Below are positions 32,701 through 38,544 of a stretch of DNA of 38,544 nt, in pieces. Positions within the stretch are counted from its first letter, which is position 1. Each line of letters starts with the position of its first letter. The DNA is taken from positions 1 through 38,544 of the forward strand of contig NZ_LZSO01000006.1 of the NCBI RefSeq assembly GCF_001665785.1, read 5' to 3'. Below the pieces are notes generated by a model. That model ran no database searches. It was not told the DNA's origin and saw only the letters and a program-made list of their open reading frames with translations. A program made the translations under genes and the position numbers. The DNA is from Mycolicibacterium peregrinum (lineage in GTDB: Bacteria; Actinomycetota; Actinomycetes; Mycobacteriales; Mycobacteriaceae).

Positions 32701-33940
32701 AGCGGTCGGGGAGCGCGTGCTCGACGATCGGCCGACGCGGATGCGGTTCGCGTTCGGCGCGTTTGGCGGCCAGATAGACCTGGCTGGTCTCGGCGGCCAC
32801 GGTGTGCCAGTCGAAGTCGGCGCTTAGGCGCTCGCGCGCGGCGATCGCCCGGTGCTGCGCTGCCTCGGGATCGTCGAGTACCGCGCGGACCGCCGCGGCC
32901 AACCCCACCACATCCCTTGGCGCGAAAGACATTCCGGTCTGGCCGTCGATCACCGCTTCGCCCAGCCCACCGACGTTGGAGGTCACCAGCGGGGTTCCGG
33001 TGGCCGCGGCTTCCAGCGCCACGATGCCGAACGGCTCGTAGTGGCTGGGCAGCACGGCGGCGTCGGCCGCCTGCAGGGCCTGCAGCAACTCCTCGTGACC
33101 GAGCCGCCCGACGAAGCGGGTCGCCTTGAGTACCTTGTGCTTTCGGGCCTGCTCCACGAGCCACTGCTGCTGGGTGCCGTCACCGGCGATGGTCAGCGTG
33201 GTACCCGGATGTGCGCGGCGGATGCGGGGGAGGGCGGCAATCGCGTCGTGCACACCCTTCTCGTATTCAAGGCGGCCGAGGTAGAGCAGCTCGGGCGGAC
33301 CCTGACGGGGGCGGCGGGGCGCAAACGGCCAGAGGTCGGCGTCGATTCCGTTGCGGATCACCCGGATCTCGGACAGTTCGGGTCCGAACAGCTCGGAGAT
33401 CTCGTCGCTCATCGACGCCGAACATGTGATCAGCGAATCGGATTCGCGCACCAGCCAGGATTCCACCGCGTGCACCTGGCGGCTGATCGGCCCGGATACC
33501 CACCCGGAGTGCCGGCCGGCCTCGGTGGCGTGAATGGTGGAAACCAGTGGCACATCGAAATATTCGGCCAGAGCGATGGCGGGATGGGCGACCAGCCAGT
33601 CGTGGGCGTGCACGAGGTCGGGTACCCAGCGATCACCCGAATAGTCTTTGACGGCAAGGCCGGTGCGCACCATCGCATGCCCCATGGCCAAGGTCCAGGC
33701 CATCATGTCCGTACCGAACTCGAACTCGTGCGGGTCCTGTGCGGCGGCGACCACCCGCACGCCCTCACTGAGCTCGTCGGTCGACGGGTGGGTGCTCGGG
33801 TCGGTGTCGGTGGGCCTGCGGCTGAGCACCACCACCTCGTGGCCGGCTTCGGCCAGTGCGGTGGCCAGGTGGTGCACGTGCCGGCCCAGACCGCCGACGA
33901 CGACGGGCGGGTATTCCCATGACACCATCAGGATCTTCAT
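32699..33940 (-). CDS. GT4 glycosyltransferase for methylglucose lipopolysaccharide (Rv3032-like)
   Basis: A 413-residue GT-B retaining glycosyltransferase that, in M. tuberculosis (Rv3032), elongates the alpha-1,4-glucan chain of MGLP and contributes to glycogen-like glucan. The N-terminal domain starts MKILMVSWEYPPVVVGGLGRHVHHL, with the Gly-rich loop that holds the nucleotide. VHAHDWLVAHPA and TIHATEAGRHSGW follow. The C-terminal domain has LYLGRLEYEKGVHDAI and the E-x7-E motif in HYEPFGIVALEAAATGTP. The sequence agrees almost throughout with my memory of Rv3032. The ATG at 33940 fits that N-terminus; the frame upstream to 34111 overlaps the neighbouring gene and is ignored. It follows the GH57 gene by 91 bases on the same strand. 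Confidence 0.94.
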   Translation of the reverse strand: MKILMVSWEYPPVVVGGLGRHVHHLATALAEAGHEVVVLSRRPTDTDPSTHPSTDELSEGVRVVAAAQDPHEFEFGTDMMAWTLAMGHAMVRTGLAVKDYSGDRWVPDLVHAHDWLVAHPAIALAEYFDVPLVSTIHATEAGRHSGWVSGPISRQVHAVESWLVRESDSLITCSASMSDEISELFGPELSEIRVIRNGIDADLWPFAPRRPRQGPPELLYLGRLEYEKGVHDAIAALPRIRRAHPGTTLTIAGDGTQQQWLVEQARKHKVLKATRFVGRLGHEELLQALQAADAAVLPSHYEPFGIVALEAAATGTPLVTSNVGGLGEAVIDGQTGMSFAPRDVVGLAAAVRAVLDDPEAAQHRAIAARERLSADFDWHTVAAETSQVYLAAKRAEREPHPRRPIVEHALPDR

Positions 33941-33963
33941 GACTGCGTGCCTTCGTGCCGGTG

Positions 33964-34022
33964 CGAGCGTGCGCACAATGCTGAGGTTTGGCGGGGTGTC
34001 GAGCGGCAGACACGCACGCTCG
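33964..34022 (-). other. Inverted repeat in the gap between GH57 and GT4 genes
   Basis: CGAGCGTGCG (33964-33973) and CGCACGCTCG (34013-34022) are perfectly complementary 10-bp arms separated by 39 bases, within the 91-base gap 33941-34031. In the mRNA this would be a long hairpin just before the glycosyltransferase ribosome-binding site. It may adjust expression of the two MGLP enzymes, act as a partial terminator, or protect a processed end. Confidence 0.4.
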
Positions 34023-34031
34023 AGCTGGTGG

Positions 34032-35579
34032 TCATTTTGGCAGACGCCGCGCGTCGAGGGCACCGAACAGTCCGTCGGCTTTGTTCCAGCCGTCGGCGAG
34101 GCGTTCGGCATGGTCGCGACGACCCGAGGCGAGGGCGTCCGAGATCTCGCGGGTCGCGTGGGCGTGCAGGTGGGCGCGGTAGCGCGCGTACTCGGCCGCC
34201 GAATCCTTGCTCACCATGAACGGCCAGTCGCTGGAGACCGTCAGCAGGGTCTCCCGCAGGATCTGATCGGCCACCCGGTCCCGCGCGGTGGGTGCACCGA
34301 CCGCGGTGTGCTGGGTGAGCGCCTTGTCGACGGTGCTCAGGGCGCCGTCGACCACCTCGCTGTTGAGTTGGACCAGATCGGCCACCTTCTCGCCGTTCCA
34401 GACCTGCCAGTTCTTGCCCGAACCCCAAGAGCTGGGCGGCAATTCGACCGGGGCGCCGACGAAGCCCTGGGCCTTGGCGTCGGCGAGGGTGCCCACCCGG
34501 ACGCCGGCCTCGGGCAGGGCCCGCAGTACCCGGCCCAGCCACTCCGGACCCTCGTACCACCAGTGCCCGAACAGTTCGGTGTCGAACGCGGCCACCACGT
34601 GTGTCGGCCTGCCGTGACGTTCGCTCTCGCTGATCAGGCGGCGGCGGACCACCCCGACGAAGTCGGCGACGTGCTCGTCGATCGCCCGGTCGGCGCGCTG
34701 CGGATCGTAGGGCGCCTTCTCCTCGGACGGGACGTTGCGACCCGTGACCCGGGAGGGTTTGAGGCCCGTGGTGTGGTCGTAGGTGTGGAAATCGCGATAG
34801 GCGGCGTGACCGGGATATCCCGATTTGGGCGACCACACCCGATAGCTGACCTGCAGGTCGCGGCCGAAGGCCACCACGTCGGACTCGCCGACGGGCCGGC
34901 CCAGCGCCGTGTCGCCGTGCAGAGACGGACCGTCCACCATGAAATGGCCGACACCGGCTGCGGCGTAACCGGTTTCCATGCCGGGCGCGTACGCACACTC
35001 CGGCGCCCAGATGCCGGCGGGGGTGTGCCCGAACCGCTGCTGCGCGTCGGCCAGGCCTTCGCGTAGCGCGAACTCGCGCAGCCGCGGGTTGAGCAGCGGC
35101 TGGAACGGGTGCGAGAGCGGGCCGCCGAGCAGCTCGATGGTCTCGGCGTCGATCAGTTGGCGCAGCAGCCCACTGGCGCCGTGACGCCAGTGGGTGGCGA
35201 ATTCCTCGATGGCCGCGCCGGCCTCGGCGTACTCGCGAATCCCGAACTGCCGCAAACCTTCTGGTTCGCGCAGCGTAGTCGCCTCCTGGGCACGCAGCTG
35301 CCAGTTGGCCAGCCAGTGGTGCATCCCGGTGAGGCAGTACGGATCATCGAGCTGGGCGGTGACCACCGGCGTCATACCGAGGGTGATCAGGTGGCTGCGA
35401 TCCTCGGCGGCCAGGCCGCGCAGCACCCGCATCAACGGCAGGTATGCCGCCGCCCAGGACTGGTAGAGCCACTCCTCGCCGACGGGCCAGCGTCCGTGAT
35501 GGGCCAGCCAGGGCAGGTGGGTGTGCAGGACCAGGGTGAATAGCCCGGGTACCGGCTCGGGGTCGGGATTCGAGGTCAC
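34032..35579 (-). CDS. GH57-family glucan-active enzyme of the MGLP locus (Rv3031-like)
   Basis: A 515-residue glycoside hydrolase family 57 protein, the family containing alpha-1,4-glucan branching enzymes and amylopullulanases. Conserved regions are HTHLPW (19-24), the nucleophile Glu194 in GIWAPECAYAPG, and the acid/base Asp333 in AAFDTELFGHWWYEGP, followed by the C-terminal helical domain (PSSWGSGKNWQVWNGEKVADLV...). In M. tuberculosis Rv3031 is assigned to MGLP assembly, as a branching or transferring enzyme. The GTG start at 35579 overlaps the stop codon of the upstream methyltransferase gene (GTGA). Together with 32699-33940 and 35576-36349 it forms the core MGLP gene group. Confidence 0.92.
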   Translation of the reverse strand: MTSNPDPEPVPGLFTLVLHTHLPWLAHHGRWPVGEEWLYQSWAAAYLPLMRVLRGLAAEDRSHLITLGMTPVVTAQLDDPYCLTGMHHWLANWQLRAQEATTLREPEGLRQFGIREYAEAGAAIEEFATHWRHGASGLLRQLIDAETIELLGGPLSHPFQPLLNPRLREFALREGLADAQQRFGHTPAGIWAPECAYAPGMETGYAAAGVGHFMVDGPSLHGDTALGRPVGESDVVAFGRDLQVSYRVWSPKSGYPGHAAYRDFHTYDHTTGLKPSRVTGRNVPSEEKAPYDPQRADRAIDEHVADFVGVVRRRLISESERHGRPTHVVAAFDTELFGHWWYEGPEWLGRVLRALPEAGVRVGTLADAKAQGFVGAPVELPPSSWGSGKNWQVWNGEKVADLVQLNSEVVDGALSTVDKALTQHTAVGAPTARDRVADQILRETLLTVSSDWPFMVSKDSAAEYARYRAHLHAHATREISDALASGRRDHAERLADGWNKADGLFGALDARRLPK

Positions 35580-36349
35580 GGCCGCACCGCGATCGCCACC
35601 AGATCGAGGCTGTCGTCAATGTTGCGCTCGTCGGCGGAGGTCAGGTCGAAGTCGTCGATGCTCACCGCGGCGACGTCGGCGAGCAGTTGCTCGGGCCACT
35701 CCGCGTCGGCCACCGCGCGCTGTACCTGCGCCTCGATGATCGAGCCGCCGTGCCGGGCGTCGAGCTCAGCGAGCCCGGCACCGTGAAAGACCCCGAGCAT
35801 CGACTCGACCGTGAAGCCGGCGTCCTGTAGGAGTTCGGTCAACTCGGCGCCGTTGAGTTCGCGGGTGTGGAACGGGTTGAGCGGGGTGTCGCGACCGGGG
35901 GAGAAGGTGATCCGGTTGGGGGTGGAGACCAGGAACACGCCGCCGGGCCGCAGCACGCGGAAGCACTCGGAGACGAATTGACCCTGGTCCCAGAGGTGCT
36001 CGATCACCTGGAAGTTCACGACGACGTCCACAGACTCGTCGGCCAGCGGTAGCTCGGCGAGGTTGCCGTGTTTGATGTCGACCCGGGGGTAGCGAGCCCG
36101 CACGTGTGCCACCGTCGCCTCGTCGTAATCCAGTGCGACGACTCGGCGGGCCACATCGGCGATCAGATCGGCGCCGTAGCCCTCGCCGCAGCCCGCCTCG
36201 AGGACCTCGCGATCGACGCACCGCTCGGCCAATCGCTGATACACCACCTCATGTCGGCGAAACCAGTAGTTCTCCTCGGCCAGGCCAGGGATGGTCCGCT
36301 CGCCGGTCAGGGGTAGGGCGTGATCCGGATCGCCAACGAATGCGCTCAT
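35576..36349 (-). CDS. SAM-dependent methyltransferase of the MGLP locus (Rv3030-like)
   Basis: A 257-residue class I methyltransferase. Motif I is EVLEAGCGEGYGADLIA (about 48-64), then VVALDYDEATVAHVRARYP, the ELPLADESVDVVVNFQVIEHLWDQ strand and CFRVLRPGGVFLVSTPNRITFSPG. It corresponds to M. tuberculosis Rv3030, part of the gene group shown genetically to be needed for methylglucose lipopolysaccharide, and may add the 6-O-methyl groups; the exact methylation is inferred. ATG at 36349 has no Shine-Dalgarno and follows TAGCCT by eight bases, so it is probably leaderless. The stop overlaps the GH57 GTG. It diverges from fixA across a 228-base spacer. Confidence 0.9.
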   Translation of the reverse strand: MSAFVGDPDHALPLTGERTIPGLAEENYWFRRHEVVYQRLAERCVDREVLEAGCGEGYGADLIADVARRVVALDYDEATVAHVRARYPRVDIKHGNLAELPLADESVDVVVNFQVIEHLWDQGQFVSECFRVLRPGGVFLVSTPNRITFSPGRDTPLNPFHTRELNGAELTELLQDAGFTVESMLGVFHGAGLAELDARHGGSIIEAQVQRAVADAEWPEQLLADVAAVSIDDFDLTSADERNIDDSLDLVAIAVRP

Positions 36350-36357
36350 TGGAAGGC

Positions 36358-36380
36358 AGGCTAACCCAGGCTTACCCAGG
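36358..36380 (-). promoter_or_regulatory. -10 element and tandem repeat before the MGLP methyltransferase
   Basis: On the minus strand TAGCCT (36363-36358) ends eight bases before the ATG at 36349, as in leaderless mycobacterial genes. It overlaps a tandem repeat, CTAACCCAGG then CTTACCCAGG (36361-36380, 9 of 10 identical), which could be a binding site for a regulator of the MGLP genes. Confidence 0.45.
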
Positions 36381-36489
36381 TTGAAGGGTCGGTAGCGATT
36401 CGACCAACGGTTCCCTCACCCCAGAGGTGTGGTAGGGGAGGCCGGAATACAAACTCCGACCAGCTATGGTGTTCCTGCGAACCACTAAA

Positions 36490-36521
36490 AGTTACTGACC
36501 GGTAACATGGTGCTAGTTACT
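36490..36521 (+). promoter_or_regulatory. Repeats and candidate promoter upstream of fixA
   Basis: AGTTACT occurs at 36490-36496 and again at 36515-36521, and GTTAC-N6-GTAAC (36491-36506) is an interrupted palindrome. TTACTG (36492-36497) and TAGTTA (36514-36519), 16 bases apart, could act as -35 and -10 elements. This AT-rich patch is the only likely promoter in the spacer for the highly conserved fixAB genes. Confidence 0.35.
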
Positions 36522-36577
36522 CAGAACGTGATATGAGCCCGGGCCACCGGTCTCATCGAGGAGGACGAACCAGAGTC

Positions 36578-37369
36578 ATGACGAACATCGTGGTCCTGAT
36601 CAAACAGGTCCCAGACACTTGGTCGGAGCGCAAGCTGTCCGACGGCGATTTCACCCTCGACCGCGAGGCTGCCGACGCCGTGCTCGACGAGATCAACGAG
36701 CGCGCCGTGGAAGAGGCGCTGTTGATCAAGGAGCGTGAGGGTGGAGACAGCACCGTCACCGTGCTGACCGCCGGTCCGGAGCGCGCCACCGAGGCGATCC
36801 GCAAGGCGCTGTCCATGGGTGCCGACAAGGCTGTGCACCTCAAGGACGACGGCCTGCACGGCTCCGACGTGATCCAGACGGGCTGGGCACTGGCCCGCGC
36901 GCTGGGCACCATCGAGGGCACCGAGCTGGTCATCGCCGGTAACGAGGCCACCGACGGTGTCGGCGGCGCCGTCCCGGCCGTGATCGCCGAGTACCTCGGC
37001 CTGCCGCAGCTCACCCACGTGCGCAAGCTGACCGTCGAGGGCGGCAAGGTCACCGCCGAGCGTGAGACCGACGAGGGCGTCTTCAGCCTCGAGGCCTCGC
37101 TGCCGGCAGTGGTCAGCGTCAACGAGAAGATCAACGAGCCCCGCTTCCCCTCCTTCAAGGGCATCATGGCCGCCAAGAAGAAGGAAGTCACCGTGCTCAC
37201 CCTCGCCGAGATCGGCGTGGAAGCCGATGAGGTCGGCGTTGCCAATGCCGGTTCCAAGGTGCTGTCTTCGACCCCGAAGCCGCCGAAAACCGCCGGTGAA
37301 AAGGTGACCGACGAAGGCGAAGGCGGCACCAAGATCGCCGAGTACCTGGTCGCCCAAAAGCTGATCTAG
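36578..37369 (+). CDS. fixA: Electron transfer flavoprotein beta subunit FixA/EtfB
   Basis: The 263-residue beta subunit of the electron transfer flavoprotein, which accepts electrons from acyl-CoA and other dehydrogenases and passes them towards the respiratory chain. Signatures are TNIVVLIKQVPDTWSERKL at the start, VLTAGPERATEAIRKALSMGADKAVHL, and the AMP-binding loop region ELVIAGNEATDGVGGAVPAVIAEYLGLPQLTHV, followed by PRFPSFKGIMAAKKKEV near the C-terminus, the family's conserved contact loop. ATG at 36578 matches the usual N-terminus; GAGGAGG lies somewhat far upstream. FixB starts 22 bases after the stop. Corresponds to M. tuberculosis Rv3029c. Confidence 0.96.
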   Translation: MTNIVVLIKQVPDTWSERKLSDGDFTLDREAADAVLDEINERAVEEALLIKEREGGDSTVTVLTAGPERATEAIRKALSMGADKAVHLKDDGLHGSDVIQTGWALARALGTIEGTELVIAGNEATDGVGGAVPAVIAEYLGLPQLTHVRKLTVEGGKVTAERETDEGVFSLEASLPAVVSVNEKINEPRFPSFKGIMAAKKKEVTVLTLAEIGVEADEVGVANAGSKVLSSTPKPPKTAGEKVTDEGEGGTKIAEYLVAQKLI

Positions 37370-37391
37370 CAGAAAGACACAACGAGAACTC

Positions 37392-38348
37392 ATGGCTGAA
37401 GTACTTGTGCTCGCTGAGCACTCCGAAGGTGCATTGAAGAAGGTCAGCGCCGAGCTCATCACCGCCGCCCGCGCGCTGGGTGAGCCCGCCGCCGTCGTGG
37501 TGGGCAAGCCCGGCACCGCTGCTCCGCTGGTCGACGGCCTGAAGGCCGCCGGCGCGGCCAAGATCTACGTCGCCGAGTCTGACGACGCAGAGAGCTACCT
37601 GGTCACCCCGGTCGTCGACGTGCTCGCCGGGCTGGCCGAGTCGGCCGCCCCCGCCGGCGTGATCGTCGCCGCCACCGCAGACGGCAAGGAAATTGCCGCC
37701 CGCCTGGCCGCGCGTATCGGCTCGGGCCTGCTCGTCGACGTCGTCGAGGTCCGCGAAGGTGCAGTGGGCGTCCACAGCATCTTCGGTGGCGCCTTCACCG
37801 TCGAGGCCCAGGTCACCAGTGACACCCCGGTGATCACGGTGCGCCCGGGTGCCGTCGAGGCCGCCCCGGCCGACGGTGCCGGCGAGGTCGTCAACGTCGA
37901 GGTCCCGGCCCAGGCCGAGAACGCGACGAAGATCACCAAGCGCGAGCCCGCCGTCGCCGGTGACCGCCCCGAGCTCACCGAGGCCAGCGTCGTGGTCGCC
38001 GGTGGCCGTGGTGTCGGCAGCGCCGAGAGCTTCTCGGTGGTCGAGGAGCTGGCCGACTCGCTGGGCGGTGCCGTCGGTGCCTCCCGTGCCGCGGTCGACT
38101 CCGGTTACTACCCGGGCCAGTTCCAGGTCGGCCAGACCGGTAAGACCGTGTCGCCGCAGCTGTACATCGCGCTGGGCATCTCCGGTGCGATCCAGCACCG
38201 CGCCGGCATGCAGACGTCGAAGACGATCATCGCGGTGAACAAGGACGAGGAAGCTCCGATCTTCGAGATCGCCGACCTCGGCATCGTCGGTGACCTGTTC
38301 AAGGTCAGCCCGCAGCTGACCGAGGCGGTCAAGGCGCGTAAGGGCTAG
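37392..38348 (+). CDS. fixB: Electron transfer flavoprotein alpha subunit FixB/EtfA
   Basis: The 318-residue alpha subunit that carries FAD and pairs with FixA. The N-terminal half is the ETF Rossmann-like domain ([30 protein letters not shown]...). The C-terminal FAD domain shows [60 protein letters not shown] and [26 protein letters not shown], all characteristic of EtfA. Length equals that of M. tuberculosis Rv3028c. The upstream ribosome-binding site is weak, so translation may depend on fixA. The hairpin at 38368-38402 ends the transcript. Confidence 0.96.
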   Translation: MAEVLVLAEHSEGALKKVSAELITAARALGEPAAVVVGKPGTAAPLVDGLKAAGAAKIYVAESDDAESYLVTPVVDVLAGLAESAAPAGVIVAATADGKEIAARLAARIGSGLLVDVVEVREGAVGVHSIFGGAFTVEAQVTSDTPVITVRPGAVEAAPADGAGEVVNVEVPAQAENATKITKREPAVAGDRPELTEASVVVAGGRGVGSAESFSVVEELADSLGGAVGASRAAVDSGYYPGQFQVGQTGKTVSPQLYIALGISGAIQHRAGMQTSKTIIAVNKDEEAPIFEIADLGIVGDLFKVSPQLTEAVKARKG

Positions 38349-38367
38349 TTCCCCCAAGCTGTCAACG

Positions 38368-38402
38368 CAGAACCCTGGTGCACCTGGTGCGCCGGGGTTC
38401 TG
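38368..38402 (+). terminator. Terminator hairpin after fixAB
   Basis: CAGAACCCTGGTGC (38368-38381) pairs with GCGCCGGGGTTCTG (38389-38402), a 14-bp stem with two G-U pairs and a 7-base loop, 20 bases after the fixB stop. The following bases (TGCTGTGTGG) are only mildly T-rich. Confidence 0.65.
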
Positions 38403-38477
38403 TGCTGTGTGGGGCACTGGTCTGGCGAAACGGTGTGGCGCAATCAGAGCCCACAACGCGTGCCGAGTGTCACGCTA

Positions 38478-38544
38478 ATGGGTAGTGAACAGCGCGATCT
38501 TGAGCGGTATGTCGTGGTTGGGAGGACGCTGTTTAACCGAGCCG
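38478..38544 (+). CDS. Possible start of a gene cut by the window end
   Basis: From ATG 38478 a frame (MGSEQRDLERYVVVGRTLFN...) stays open for 22 codons to the end of the window. A second frame from GTG 38485 is also open. No ribosome-binding site or recognisable domain supports either, and the rest of 38349-38477 holds only the terminator. In M. tuberculosis order an acetyltransferase gene (Rv3027c) would follow on this strand, which these residues neither confirm nor exclude. Confidence 0.2.
   Translation, partial: MGSEQRDLERYVVVGRTLFNRA

Noticed and set aside
33941..34111. 57-codon N-terminal extension of the GT4 glycosyltransferase
   Set aside because: It overlaps the GH57 gene, and the ATG at 33940 gives the known Rv3032-type N-terminus.

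Overview
The window is high-GC actinobacterial DNA, and gene content and order point to a Mycobacterium/Mycolicibacterium chromosome, probably an environmental fast-grower. The strongest evidence is long collinearity, read in reverse, with the Mycobacterium tuberculosis Rv3028c-Rv3046c region as I remember it: DUF3349 protein, adhC, fecB, ctaD, serB2, ABC ATPase, NUDIX, echA17, two methyltransferase-like proteins, TB22.2-like secreted protein, PQQ-type lipoprotein, hexapeptide acyltransferase, the methylglucose lipopolysaccharide (MGLP) genes and fixA/fixB. Locus names are from memory, not from a search. Bases 1-54 are not genomic: they are an Illumina Nextera i7 adapter with index and transposon end, so the left end is an untrimmed contig end.

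Layout. 55-4.3 kb: start of a truncated secreted-protein gene, a DUF2510 membrane protein, a membrane-anchored esterase, a strong inverted repeat, an LLM-class flavin monooxygenase, and a DUF3349 protein. 4.3-5.4 kb: adhC. 5.5-15.4 kb: an accessory block between the otherwise neighbouring adhC and fecB. It has a TetR regulator with a YciI-like protein, divergent from a tightly overlapping operon that encodes a complete peptide/opine-type ABC importer (fused ATPase, two permeases, lipoprotein binding protein), an isochorismatase-family hydrolase, a metallo-beta-lactamase-fold hydrolase, an unrecognised protein and a 2-oxoglutarate/Fe(II) oxygenase. This looks like a dedicated uptake-and-degradation system of unknown substrate and is the best candidate for an undescribed system here.

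15.4-19.7 kb: fecB (siderophore-binding lipoprotein), ctaD (cytochrome c oxidase subunit I, TTG start) and serB2 (phosphoserine phosphatase). 19.7-22.4 kb: a small secreted protein and a MocR-type regulator divergent from a 48-codon ORF coupled to a YczE-type membrane protein. 22.3-28.9 kb: the conserved run ABC ATPase - NUDIX - EchA17 (short) - two SAM-methyltransferase-like proteins - TB22.2-like protein, facing a PQQ-propeller lipoprotein.

29.1-36.3 kb: hexapeptide acyltransferase, a secreted protein, an accessory MFS exporter/ArsR-type regulator pair with striking palindromic operators, then the MGLP genes (GT4 glucosyltransferase, GH57 glucan-active enzyme, SAM methyltransferase). 36.6-38.3 kb: fixA-fixB (electron-transfer flavoprotein) and a terminator. 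Several start codons lie 6-8 bases after a TANNNT -10 element without a Shine-Dalgarno sequence, the arrangement expected for mycobacterial leaderless transcripts. No RNA genes, CRISPR arrays, insertion sequences or prophage genes were seen, and no stretch over 300 bases lacks a gene.
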